Source: Paeniglutamicibacter antarcticus_C (GTDB lineage: Bacteria > Actinomycetota > Actinomycetes > Actinomycetales > Micrococcaceae). Taken from it: DNA of 64,000 bases. Shown here piece by piece: positions 52,926 through 61,708 of this stretch. The notes beneath the pieces are model-generated. The model was not told the DNA's origin and ran no database searches. It saw only the letters and a list, made by a program, of their open reading frames with translations. The stretch is taken from NCBI RefSeq assembly GCF_039544305.1, contig NZ_BAABLK010000022.1, positions 186,001-250,000 of the forward strand. Reading direction: 5' to 3'. Position numbers and translations under genes: made by a program. The stretch's first letter is position 1, and each line of letters starts with the position of its first letter.

Positions 52926-54233
52926 TCAGCCACCCCAAAGGGGAGCTGCGGCCTTATAGAGCTGTTGGACACCGAGCGAAACAAAGAGCAAGGCGGTGAG
53001 CCCCAACAGGATGTTGGTGTGTACCCTATTGGCCCACTTTTTGGGGATCCGCTTGCCGTTGAGCAGGCCCAGCAGGGTCAGCGCGAGGAACGGCATGAAC
53101 AGCGAACCGAGCACGCCGTAGGCCAGAATGAGGGCGATGGGCTTGTCCAGCAGGAATAGGACCATCGGCGGGAAAGTGAGCCACAGGACGTAGAACTTGA
53201 AGTACTTGCCGCCCGTGCGGGTGTCGGGGTGCCCGGATTCCTTGCCGCGCATGTTGCCCCAGAAGTCGGCGAACATCAGCGATACGCCGTTCCATACGCC
53301 GATGATCGAGGAGAAAGAAGCCGCCCAGAATCCCACCAGGAAGCCGGTTCCCACCAGTTTTCCGTACTTTTCGTTCAGTACCGTGCCCAGGTCCAGCAGG
53401 CCGGTGTCTCCTGCGCTGAGGGAAATGCCCGCCGCGCGCACGACTTCCGCACCCACGATCAGCATGGCGATCACAAAGATGCCCGTGATCACGTACGCCA
53501 TGGAGTTGTCGATACGCATGACCTTCATCCACTTGGGCGTGTGCCAGCCCTTTTCGCGCAACCAGTAACCGTAGGCCGCCAGGGTGATGGTGCCGCCCAC
53601 GCCGCCGGCCAGCGCCAGGGTGTAGACAAGGCCGCCGGAGGGGACCATCGGGACCAGCCCGGAGAACATCTCGGGGATGTTGGGGACGGCGATCACGGCC
53701 AGGCCGACGACGGTGATGAACATGATGCCCACCAGCACCGCGGTGACTTTCTCAAAGATGGAGTATCGGCCGAACCAAACCATCGCGAAGCCGGCCAGCC
53801 CCATGAGAATGGCCCAGAGCTTCAAGTCGATGCCGGGGAACAACGCCGCCAGCGGCAAGGCGGCAGAGGACATGGCCGTGGCCCCGTAGACGAAGCCCCA
53901 GAGCATGATGTATGGACCGAAGTACCAGGTAGTCCAGCGGCCCAGCGAGCGCCATCCCTCGAAGATCGTCTTGCCCGTTGCCAGGGTGAAGCGTCCGGCG
54001 CCCTCGACCAGGATGATCTTCAGGATCACGCCGAGTATCACCGCCCAGAGCAGGGCATACCCGTAGCGGGAGCCCGCGACCAGGGTCGCGACCATGTCGG
54101 CGGCGCCGACGCCGGTGGCAGCGACGACCAGGCCGGGGCCGACGACCTTCCACTTTGCCGGTTTGCCGCCGTCGTCGTCGGTGCGCTGGGCATGCACCGC
54201 GGTACCCGCCGGTGGATTCTCGTCTGTAGGCAT
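52926..54233 (-). CDS. Nramp-family transporter with non-canonical metal site
   Basis: 435 residues from ATG 54233 (site AGGGA). Eleven or so helices with the Nramp fold signs AGSRYGYALLWAVILG and VEGAGRFTLATGKT. The usual helix-1 DPGN is replaced by TGVGAAD, and the helix-6 MPH by AAYGYW. Canonical members transport Mn2+/Fe2+ with protons; lack of both motifs suggests a different substrate (compare the Nramp-related Mg2+ transporter clade). The replacement was seen by eye, not by alignment. Confidence 0.85.
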   Translation of the reverse strand: MPTDENPPAGTAVHAQRTDDDGGKPAKWKVVGPGLVVAATGVGAADMVATLVAGSRYGYALLWAVILGVILKIILVEGAGRFTLATGKTIFEGWRSLGRWTTWYFGPYIMLWGFVYGATAMSSAALPLAALFPGIDLKLWAILMGLAGFAMVWFGRYSIFEKVTAVLVGIMFITVVGLAVIAVPNIPEMFSGLVPMVPSGGLVYTLALAGGVGGTITLAAYGYWLREKGWHTPKWMKVMRIDNSMAYVITGIFVIAMLIVGAEVVRAAGISLSAGDTGLLDLGTVLNEKYGKLVGTGFLVGFWAASFSSIIGVWNGVSLMFADFWGNMRGKESGHPDTRTGGKYFKFYVLWLTFPPMVLFLLDKPIALILAYGVLGSLFMPFLALTLLGLLNGKRIPKKWANRVHTNILLGLTALLFVSLGVQQLYKAAAPLWGG

Positions 54234-54499
54234 GTGCTTTTCCCTCACTGCTTGGAACTGCGTTTCGTGTATCCGGCGTCGCCCGGTGGCTTCCCGCTTA
54301 GTCCCCGGAAGGAACAGGCCACCGGATGTTCTGCCGTGCCTGACGCATTGCAGAACACACTAGTGGTCGTTGGCCAAAAATACAGCTTTCGGGCGGTGCC
54401 CGGCAGGATCGCGTACCTGGGCGGCAGACACCGCATCCAGGAACGCTCCGGCGCTCGGTGGTCAGTGACCTGCCCGTCCCCGGCGACTAGGATCGCACC

Positions 54500-56461
54500 A
54501 TGACTCCGCGTTTGCCCTACGGCTCCTGGCCCTCGCCCATTTCCGCAGAACATGTTGCCGTCGGCACCACTCCCGTGGGAGGCGGCGGGTTCGCCGGAGA
54601 CGAATTGTGGTGGCTTGAGGGCCTGCCCGCGGAAGGGGGACGATTGACGATCCTGGCCCGGGATGCGCAAACCGATGGACCCACACGCCAGTTGCTGTCC
54701 GCCCCCTACAGCGTGCGCAGCCGGGTCAACGAATACGGAGGGGCCTCTTGGGCGGCCATTGCTGCCGGTGCGGGACACCGCTTGGTGTTCGTGAACTTCT
54801 CCGACCAACGCATGTATCTCATCGATGCCCATGGCGGCACCCCGGTACCCCTGACGCCCGCGAGTGCGGGCAACGACGGGGACCCGCAGCTGCGCTTCGC
54901 CGAGATCGTTCCCGGGCCCACCGAAAGTCACGTCCTGGCCATTTGCGAGGATTACCGCGATGGATTGCGCCGCTACATCGCCGCGATCCCATTGGACGGT
55001 TCGGCAGCCAACGAATCGTCACGGATCATCGAAACCACGGCTTCCTCGCGCTTTGTTGCCGCCCCGCGGCTGAATCCCGCCGGCACCCGGATCAGCTGGA
55101 TTTCCTGGGAGCACCCGCAGATGCCCTGGGACGGAACCGAACTGCACGTGGCGGATCTCGAGGGCCTGAGCGCGGCCAACGACACGGTGCTGGCAGGCTC
55201 CACCACCGAATCGGTGCTGCAACCGGAGTGGATCTGCGATGAACGCATCGTGTTCGTCTCGGACCGCAGCGGATGGTGGAACCTGTACCTCCATGAGGTG
55301 GCAACCTCGTCCCAGCGCCCGCTGTGCGAGCGGGACGAGGAATTCGCCGGACCGTTGTGGGCCGTGGGCCAGAGCTGGTACAAGGTGCGCGACGAGAACA
55401 CCTTGTTGGTCACCCATGGCACCCACGGAACCACCCTGGCGACGTTAGATATCCCCAGTGGCGCCTTGGAAGAGATCAAGTTGCCCTTCACCCGCATCTC
55501 GCCCTCCGGGTTGCGTGGGAACAAGCTGCTGGCCACGGCAACCTCGCTGGTGGAAGGCGACGGGCTGCGGCTCATCGACCTGGACACCTCCGAGGTCCGG
55601 AATATTTCCCTGGCACTGAAGGACCTCCCCGATCCGGCGGCGCTGCCCGGCGCCGAAGCCATGGAGTTCTCCACGAAGGGCGGTGCGAGGGTCTATGCCC
55701 ATGTGTATGCGCCAAAGCTTGGCAACTTCATCGGGTCCGAAGGTGATCTTCCGCCCTATGTGGCGTTTGTCCACGGAGGCCCGACCTCGCAGGCCTTTGC
55801 CCAGCTCTCACTGTCCATCGCCTACTACACCTCCCGAGGCATCGGGGTGGTTGACGTGAACTACGGTGGGTCCACCGGATTCGGGCGTGCCTACCGCCAG
55901 CGGCTGCGCGGCCAATGGGGCGTTGTCGACGTGCAGGATACCGTCGCGGTGCTTCAGGGCCTTGTCAAGGCAGGGCTGGCCGATAAGAACCGGCTGGCCA
56001 TCGAGGGCGGCAGCGCCGGAGGCTGGACGGTGCTCAGCGCGTTGACCACCACGGATTTCTTCTCAGCCGGTATCTCCCGGTACGGGGTCTCCGATCTGGT
56101 GGGCCTGGTGCGTGACACCCACGACTTCGAATCCCGCTACATGGAATCGCTCGTTGGGCCCTACCCCGAGGCCGCCGAGCTCTACGCCCGGCGTGCGCCG
56201 ATCAACCATGTGCAGGACATCAGCTGCCCGGTCCTGCTATTGCAGGGGGACCAAGACAAAGTGGTTCCGCCGGCCCAGTCCCAGGTGGTGGCCGACGCCC
56301 TGGCCGCCAATTCAATCCCGCACGCCTACGTACTCTTCGAAGGTGAACAACACGGCTTTCGCCGCTCCGAGAACATCATCAGCGCCCTGGAAACCTCGCT
56401 CGCGTTCTATGCCGCGGTCTTCGGGTTCGACGCCGATGTTCCGGTGCTCGAACTTAGCTAA
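54500..56461 (+). CDS. S9-family prolyl oligopeptidase-like peptidase
   Basis: 653 residues. The first 400 or so form a beta-propeller; the alpha/beta hydrolase follows with VHGGPTSQA, the nucleophile GGSAGGWTVL, the acid in LQGDQDKVVPP and the histidine in GEQHGF. No signal peptide is present. It cleaves short peptides (DPP/acylaminoacyl-peptidase type). It lies 30 nt before the oxidoreductase gene in the same direction. Confidence 0.93.
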   Translation: MTPRLPYGSWPSPISAEHVAVGTTPVGGGGFAGDELWWLEGLPAEGGRLTILARDAQTDGPTRQLLSAPYSVRSRVNEYGGASWAAIAAGAGHRLVFVNFSDQRMYLIDAHGGTPVPLTPASAGNDGDPQLRFAEIVPGPTESHVLAICEDYRDGLRRYIAAIPLDGSAANESSRIIETTASSRFVAAPRLNPAGTRISWISWEHPQMPWDGTELHVADLEGLSAANDTVLAGSTTESVLQPEWICDERIVFVSDRSGWWNLYLHEVATSSQRPLCERDEEFAGPLWAVGQSWYKVRDENTLLVTHGTHGTTLATLDIPSGALEEIKLPFTRISPSGLRGNKLLATATSLVEGDGLRLIDLDTSEVRNISLALKDLPDPAALPGAEAMEFSTKGGARVYAHVYAPKLGNFIGSEGDLPPYVAFVHGGPTSQAFAQLSLSIAYYTSRGIGVVDVNYGGSTGFGRAYRQRLRGQWGVVDVQDTVAVLQGLVKAGLADKNRLAIEGGSAGGWTVLSALTTTDFFSAGISRYGVSDLVGLVRDTHDFESRYMESLVGPYPEAAELYARRAPINHVQDISCPVLLLQGDQDKVVPPAQSQVVADALAANSIPHAYVLFEGEQHGFRRSENIISALETSLAFYAAVFGFDADVPVLELS

Positions 56462-56491
56462 CCCCAGGAACGAAGGAAAGGTAGGTGCACC

Positions 56492-57880
56492 ATGACCACA
56501 AACGGGAATGTGTCGTTCTGGTACGCGAAGGACGGGTTGCCGGTCCCGCGTCCGGCGCTCGCCGGGGATATGGATGTCGATGTGGCGATCGTCGGTGCCG
56601 GGTACACGGGGTTGTGGAGCGCCTATTACCTGGCCAAGGCCGATCCGTCGCTGAGGATCGCGGTGATTGAATCGCGCTTTGCCGGCTTCGGCGCCTCGGG
56701 GCGCAACGGCGGATGGCTTGCCAACACCATCACCGGGGGCCGCGAGGGGTATGTGAAGTCCCATGGCCGGGCTTTGGTGGGCGACTTCCAGCGAATGCTC
56801 AACGAGACCGTCGACGAGGTCATCAACGTGGCGGCGGCCGAGGGCATCGACGCGCATATCCACAAGGGCGGGGAACTGCTGGTGGCGCGCAACCGCGCAC
56901 AGCTCTCCCGGCTCGAGGCGATGGCCAAGGACCAGCTCAAATGGCCCGAGGATGATGCGGTGAGGCTTTCGGGGAAGGCCATGGGCGAGCGGATCAAGGT
57001 GGCCGGGGCGCTGGGCGGGATGTACATCCCGCATTGCGCACGCATCCACCCCGCGAGGCTGGTGCGTGGTTTGGCCCGGGCCGTCGAGTCCCTGGGCGTG
57101 AAGATCCACGAGAACACCCTGGTCACCGAGATCCGCGCCGCGGGAAACGGGAAGGGGCCGTCCGCGGTAACCGAGCGCGGCACCGTGCGGGCAGCGGCCG
57201 TGCTGAGGGCGACCGAGGGATTCACGGCCAACCTTGCCCAGTCGCACCGCGACTGGTTGCCGATGAACTCCTCGATGATCGTTACCCAGCCGTTGGATTC
57301 GAAGGCATGGGATTCCATCGGCTGGCAGGGGCGCGAAACACTGGAGGACCTTGCCCACGCGTACGTGTACCTCCAACGCACCGACGATGACCGCATCGCC
57401 ATCGGCGGGCGCGGGGTTCCCTACCGCTACGGATCGCGCACCGACATGGACGGGGCAACCCAGCCGGCGACCGTCGGCGCATTGACCGGCATCCTTCACG
57501 CGATGTTCCCGGCCGCGGCCGGTGCCCGGATCGAGCATGCATGGTCCGGGGTTCTTGGGGTACCGAGGGATTGGCGTGCAACGGTGAATTTCGATCCTGC
57601 GACCGGCCTGGGATTTGCCGGTGGATACGTTGGCACCGGGGTCACAGCAACCAACCTCGCCGGTCGGACCCTCACCGACCTGGTGCTGGGCCGCAAGACC
57701 AAGGCAACCGCGATGCCGTGGGTCAACCGGCAGGTGCGGCGTTGGGAACCCGAGCCCCTGCGGTGGCTTGCGGTGCAGGGCATGTACGCGATGTACCACC
57801 GCGCCGACGAGCACGAAAAAGGGGGCCGGGGATCCACCTCGCCAATCGCCGTGATCGCCGACAGGATCTCCGGCCGGTAG
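56492..57880 (+). CDS. FAD-dependent amine oxidoreductase, DAO/PuuB-like
   Basis: 462 residues. The dinucleotide-binding motif DVAIVGAGYTGLWSAYYLAK is followed by SRFAGFGASGRNGGWL, characteristic of the gamma-glutamylputrescine oxidase (OrdL/PuuB) branch of DAO enzymes, and the C-terminal GFAGGYVGTGVTATNLAGR. Oxidises an amine or N-methyl compound with FAD. AAGGTAGGTG precedes ATG 56492; an operon with the peptidase is likely. Confidence 0.92.
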   Translation: MTTNGNVSFWYAKDGLPVPRPALAGDMDVDVAIVGAGYTGLWSAYYLAKADPSLRIAVIESRFAGFGASGRNGGWLANTITGGREGYVKSHGRALVGDFQRMLNETVDEVINVAAAEGIDAHIHKGGELLVARNRAQLSRLEAMAKDQLKWPEDDAVRLSGKAMGERIKVAGALGGMYIPHCARIHPARLVRGLARAVESLGVKIHENTLVTEIRAAGNGKGPSAVTERGTVRAAAVLRATEGFTANLAQSHRDWLPMNSSMIVTQPLDSKAWDSIGWQGRETLEDLAHAYVYLQRTDDDRIAIGGRGVPYRYGSRTDMDGATQPATVGALTGILHAMFPAAAGARIEHAWSGVLGVPRDWRATVNFDPATGLGFAGGYVGTGVTATNLAGRTLTDLVLGRKTKATAMPWVNRQVRRWEPEPLRWLAVQGMYAMYHRADEHEKGGRGSTSPIAVIADRISGR

Positions 57881-57889
57881 TCGCCGGGC

Positions 57890-58219
57890 TCAGGCGCCGG
57901 AGGCGATTTCCTGAAGGGCCGCCAGGTGCTGGGCCCAGGTTCTTCGCCCAGTCTTGGTCAGTGACAGCCAGGTGCGCGGCCGCTTTCCGATGTAGCCCTT
58001 GCGGATGCGGACGATGCCGGCGGTCTCCAGCTGTGAGGATTGGCGGCTGAGCACCGAATCGCTGACCTGCAGGTGGTCGCGGACGACGGCGAACTCCGTC
58101 TCGTCGGTGGCTGCCAGCGCCGCCACCAAGGAGAACCGCACCGGGTGGGCGAGGTCCTCGGCCAGCTGGTGGCGCGGGTGCTCGGCCGGGATGCCTTCCT
58201 CCGCCTTGTCGTGGCTCAT
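57890..58219 (-). CDS. Small winged-helix transcriptional regulator
   Basis: 109 residues from ATG 58219 (MSHDKAEEGI), overlapping the upstream membrane-protein stop in ATGA. The winged helix has LAHPVRFSLVAALAATDETEFAVV, VSDSVLSRQSSQLETAGIVRIRKG and the wing GKRPRTWLSLT, as in MarR/ArsR-like HTH_27 proteins paired with small membrane proteins. It probably binds the AAGTACTT sites upstream and represses its own operon. Confidence 0.87.
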   Translation of the reverse strand: MSHDKAEEGIPAEHPRHQLAEDLAHPVRFSLVAALAATDETEFAVVRDHLQVSDSVLSRQSSQLETAGIVRIRKGYIGKRPRTWLSLTKTGRRTWAQHLAALQEIASGA

Positions 58220-58653
58220 TTCGAGGCCTCGGTCCAGGCGCCCCACGCCGTGGCGATCGTGATGGCGGCCGCGGTTGCCGCGAAGAACCACAGGTCGTCC
58301 TTGAAGAAGAACAGCCCGATGAAGCACCCCACGGCCCAGAGCACTGCCCACACCGCGATGTAGAGAAGCCAGCGGCGGGTGAAACCTTGCTTGGTCGACT
58401 TGCCGAAATAGAGCATGATGGCCATGAAGATGCCCAGCCAGACCAACAAGGCGGTCATCGGGATCAAGATCAGGGATTCATCGACCTGTCCGACGAGCCA
58501 GAAGGCGAGCAGCGAGATCGATGAGATCGCGCCCAGGCCCAGCAGCATGGTGATTTGCGGCCAGCTGGCACCCGAACGGGATGCCGCTCCGAGGCGGCCG
58601 GCCTCGGAAAGGAGGTTCTGGGCCGCTGCCGGTGTAAGTGGGTTGTTGTCCAT
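58216..58653 (-). CDS. Membrane protein co-transcribed with the regulator
   Basis: 145 residues from ATG 58653 with AGGAG before it. Four hydrophobic helices (about 35-55, 63-83, 95-115, 118-138) follow a soluble N-terminus (PLTPAAAQNLLSEAGR). No domain is recognised; small regulator/membrane-protein pairs of this layout are common in actinobacteria and of unknown function. Confidence 0.8.
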   Translation of the reverse strand: MDNNPLTPAAAQNLLSEAGRLGAASRSGASWPQITMLLGLGAISSISLLAFWLVGQVDESLILIPMTALLVWLGIFMAIMLYFGKSTKQGFTRRWLLYIAVWAVLWAVGCFIGLFFFKDDLWFFAATAAAITIATAWGAWTEASK

Positions 58654-58691
58654 GGGGTGCTCCTGAAGGTTTGTGTTCCTTACTGTATCCC

Positions 58692-58727
58692 ATATTACGA
58701 AAGTACTTTCCAATCTGTCAAGTACTT
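58692..58727 (-). promoter_or_regulatory. Promoter with twin AAGTACTT operators
   Basis: On the minus strand TTGACA (58716-58721) and TAATAT (58692-58697) are separated by 18 nt. The palindrome AAAGTACTTT (58700-58709) lies in the spacer and AAGTACTT (58720-58727) overlaps the upstream edge of the -35. This is a strong autorepression layout for the winged-helix gene. Confidence 0.65.
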
Positions 58728-58800
58728 TTTGGTAGGAAGCGCGATGTGCCCGACACGTGGCGGGCAGTGGTGGGACCTGTATGTGGCAGATCGACGGCAA

Positions 58801-58862
58801 AGGGCGAGGCGCCCGCGGTGGAACACCATGGTTCCGCACTGCTTCCGCGATCGCCTCGCCCT
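58801..58862 (-). terminator. Terminator of the aromatic-acid transporter gene
   Basis: Perfect 11-bp arms AGGGCGAGGCG / CGCCTCGCCCT enclose 40 nt that contain a smaller hairpin (GGAAC..GTTCC). It starts 30 nt after the stop. Confidence 0.6.
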
Positions 58863-58891
58863 GGGGCCGTGCCCGGCGTGGATCCAGTGTG

Positions 58892-60235
58892 TTAGTCGAG
58901 CGCTACCTCGCGCTCGCTGTCCAGGGTTGCCACGGGCGCCTCGACGATCCGCTTGGGTATCAGCGAGACCGCAATCGCCGCGATGACACCGACAATCGCG
59001 AAGAAGATGAAGTTGAACTCGAAGCTCAGCCCGGTCGAGGCGATCCATCCTCCGATGATCGGGCCTGAGATGGCGCCGATGCGGGCGAATGACAGCGCCC
59101 AGCCGGTGGCCGTGCCGCGCTGTGCAGCCGGGTAGTAATCGGCGATGTAGCCGGTGAGCACCAGTGAGGTGGAAATCGAGCCGATTCCGGCAAACGCCAC
59201 GAAGCAGAGATTGATGAACATGGTGTTGGGGAACATCAATAGCAGGATGCCGCCGGCGCCGAGCAGGTAGAAGATCACAAGGATCGGCTTCTGACCGAAT
59301 TTGTCGGCCAGGGAGCCCAGGATCAATCCGCCGATGGCCGAGGCCAGGGAGAACACCAGCAGAAATACGAGGGAAGACCCCAAGTCGTAGCCGGCCTTGC
59401 GCATGATCTGGGGCAACCAGGTGTTCAGCCCGTAGACCAGCACCATGCCGCAGAAGAGCGAGATCCAGAAGAAGATTGTCGAACGCAGGTACTTGCCTGA
59501 GAACATCGAGGCCATGACCTCGCGCCACGGGATGCGCCTTCCCGGATCTGCTGGTGCCACCGGGTTGTAGTTTCGCACGTTCAGCTTCGCCGCCTGGGCC
59601 TTGGCCTCGGCGATCCTGCCCTTGGAAACCAGGTACTCAAGGGACTCGGGCAGCATCCAGGCGACCACCGGAATGATCAGCACGGGCAACGTGCCAACCG
59701 CAATCACCCAGCGCCATCCAAGGGTCGGCAGCAGTGCCATGGCCACCAGAGCGGCCGCGACGATTCCCAGGGAATAGCCCGAGTACATGATGCCGTAGTT
59801 CATCGAGCGCTTCTTGGGCGCCGAGTATTCAATGGTCAATGCGGCGGCAACGGGAATGATGCCGCCCATGCCAAGGCCGCCCAGGAAGCGGAAGGTCCCG
59901 AACAGCTCCGGGGTCGGAGCTAGTGCGGCACCGGCCTGGGTGATAGTGAAGATCACCATCGAGAGAAGCAGCATCTTGCGTCGGCCGATGATGTCGCTGA
60001 GCGTGCCGATGAACAGCGCGCCGAAGAGCATTCCGACCAGCGCGTAGGCCCCGAGTCCACCCAGCTCCAACGGGGTCAGCGACCACTCCTTGTATTCGGC
60101 CAGGGCCGGCAGCACCGCCCCCAGCACGCCGACGTCGTAGCCTTCGGCCAGGATGGCCAGCCAACAGGCGAGGAGGACCACGGAGGTCGTGCGCTTGGGA
60201 ATGTTCCACTCGGTGCTGGTTTGTGATGCCGCCAT
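58892..60235 (-). CDS. Aromatic acid:proton symporter-family MFS transporter (AAHS)
   Basis: 447 residues from ATG 60235 with AAGGAG at 9 nt. EGYDVGVLGAVLPALAEY contains the acidic helix-1 D of AAHS transporters (PcaK, BenK), and GTLSDIIGRRKMLLLS and RFLGGLGMGGIIPVAAALTIEYSAPKKR fit the group. It would import an aromatic acid. It diverges from a thioesterase, cyclase, ThDP and RidA set that likely processes the imported compound. Confidence 0.92.
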   Translation of the reverse strand: MAASQTSTEWNIPKRTTSVVLLACWLAILAEGYDVGVLGAVLPALAEYKEWSLTPLELGGLGAYALVGMLFGALFIGTLSDIIGRRKMLLLSMVIFTITQAGAALAPTPELFGTFRFLGGLGMGGIIPVAAALTIEYSAPKKRSMNYGIMYSGYSLGIVAAALVAMALLPTLGWRWVIAVGTLPVLIIPVVAWMLPESLEYLVSKGRIAEAKAQAAKLNVRNYNPVAPADPGRRIPWREVMASMFSGKYLRSTIFFWISLFCGMVLVYGLNTWLPQIMRKAGYDLGSSLVFLLVFSLASAIGGLILGSLADKFGQKPILVIFYLLGAGGILLLMFPNTMFINLCFVAFAGIGSISTSLVLTGYIADYYPAAQRGTATGWALSFARIGAISGPIIGGWIASTGLSFEFNFIFFAIVGVIAAIAVSLIPKRIVEAPVATLDSEREVALD

Positions 60236-60351
60236 GCTTGGGCTCCTTATGAGAAAAGGTGTCGAATGGTGCTGGTGGTTTATCAACGCGTGCCTGTAGT
60301 ATGTCGTTAAAGTGACGTGCGTAACAAGACCTAAATGGAAGAATTTTTACG

Positions 60352-60831
60352 GTGACAAAAAATCATTTTGAGATCGATGAGGGCCGTTTACCATCAGTTG
60401 CGAGCGAGTTGGAGGAGTTTCTTTCCTCAGGCACGGCCGGAACCAGCCTCGATCGCCACATTGAATGGGTCGACACCGATGCCGCCGGACACCAACACAA
60501 CTCGGTCATCATGCGCCTTGTCGAGGCAACCGAGGCCAAGCTCTTTCGTGAACTGGGAGTCGACTCGTACTTCTCTATTGCGCCCCGGGTGCGTCAGGAG
60601 ATCGATTACCGCGCAAAACTCTATTTCGGGCAACAAGTCAGTGCGGCGGTGGTCATTGAACGCATCGGTACCTCCTCGATGGCCTTTGTCTTCAAGGTCT
60701 GGGGGCACCGGCATGAAGGACGCGAATCCGTGCTCGCTGCGCAGGGGCGCTTCGTCACGGTCTGCGTGCCCGAGGGGGCCCAGGAATCCGCGCCGTGGCC
60801 AACAGCTGTCCTCGTCGCGCTGAAACAATAA
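60352..60831 (+). CDS. Hotdog acyl-CoA thioesterase (4HBT-like)
   Basis: 159 residues from GTG 60352. The single hotdog domain carries HIEWVDTDAAGHQHNSVIMRLVEATE, the D-x-A-G-H-x-H-N catalytic loop of 4HBT-type thioesterases, and the long helix after it. It is the first plus-strand gene of the cluster and diverges from the aromatic-acid transporter. An aryl-CoA or aromatic acyl-CoA substrate is plausible but not shown. Confidence 0.87.
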   Translation: MTKNHFEIDEGRLPSVASELEEFLSSGTAGTSLDRHIEWVDTDAAGHQHNSVIMRLVEATEAKLFRELGVDSYFSIAPRVRQEIDYRAKLYFGQQVSAAVVIERIGTSSMAFVFKVWGHRHEGRESVLAAQGRFVTVCVPEGAQESAPWPTAVLVALKQ

Positions 60832-60925
60832 TCCAGTATCTGAGCAGGCCCTATTCAAAGGGTTGCCTCGCTGGTAGCCTGACCGCCATTCCCTGTCTTT
60901 CCACCAACGTCGATGGAGCCCACCC

Positions 60926-61708
60926 TTGAACCCCGTGCAGAATATCCTTTCCTCGCTTGCCTCCGGAACCGTGGAGATCGTCGACCTGACCGCGCCGTTG
61001 TCTGCAGAAACCCCCACCCTGGTGTTGCCCGACCCGTTCTCCAACCTCATCGACTTCAGCCTTGAGGAAGTCTCCGCCTATAACGAGCCCGGTCCGTTCT
61101 GGAAGCACCACAATATCCACACCGGTGAACACATCGGCACGCACATTGATGCCCCGGTCCACTGGATCAGCGGGCGCGAGGGCAAGGATGTTTCGCAGAT
61201 CGAACCGGCCCGCCTGGTGGGTCCGGCAGTGGTCCTGGACTTCAGCACGGAAGCCGGGGCCGACCCCGACTTCCTCATCGATATCCCACACCTGGTTGCC
61301 TGGCAGGAAGAGCACGGTTCCTTCCCTGCGAACGCCTGGCTGCTCTTCCGTACCGGCTGGGACCAGTATGGACACAGCCAGGAAGCGTTCCTGAACCTTG
61401 ACGGGAACGGCTCACACACCCCCGGATTCACCGCCGAATGCTCCAAATGGATCGCCGAGGAGCTGGAGATTTCCGGAATCGGCGTGGAAACCGTCGGTAT
61501 CGATGCCGGCAACGCGGTGGCACTGGATCCACCGTTCCCGATGCACCACTTCCTGCTGGGCGCCGACAAATACGGGATCACCTCACTGAAGAACCTGGCC
61601 AAGCTGCCCACCCACGGGTCCATGGTCGTGGTGGCCCCGATGCCCATCGTCGGCGGCACGGGAGCCCCGACCCGTGTGCTGGCACTGGTGCAGAAGAACG
61701 ACTCATGA
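60926..61708 (+). CDS. Cyclase-family metal hydrolase (kynurenine formamidase/isatin hydrolase-like)
   Basis: 260 residues from TTG 60926 behind GGAG. The Mn/Zn motif HTGEHIGTHIDAPVHW matches the cyclase family HxGTHxDxPxH. The later stretch DPPFPMHHFLLGADKYGITSL and RVLALVQKND also fit the subgroup that includes isatin hydrolases. Its ATGA overlap with the ThDP-decarboxylase gene indicates coupled translation and probably consecutive reactions: hydrolysis of a cyclic imide or amide, then decarboxylation. Confidence 0.88.
   Translation: MNPVQNILSSLASGTVEIVDLTAPLSAETPTLVLPDPFSNLIDFSLEEVSAYNEPGPFWKHHNIHTGEHIGTHIDAPVHWISGREGKDVSQIEPARLVGPAVVLDFSTEAGADPDFLIDIPHLVAWQEEHGSFPANAWLLFRTGWDQYGHSQEAFLNLDGNGSHTPGFTAECSKWIAEELEISGIGVETVGIDAGNAVALDPPFPMHHFLLGADKYGITSLKNLAKLPTHGSMVVVAPMPIVGGTGAPTRVLALVQKNDS

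Noticed and set aside
56312..57814. 500-codon open frame on the minus strand
   Set aside because: Antisense to the peptidase end and FAD oxidoreductase, both clearly real.
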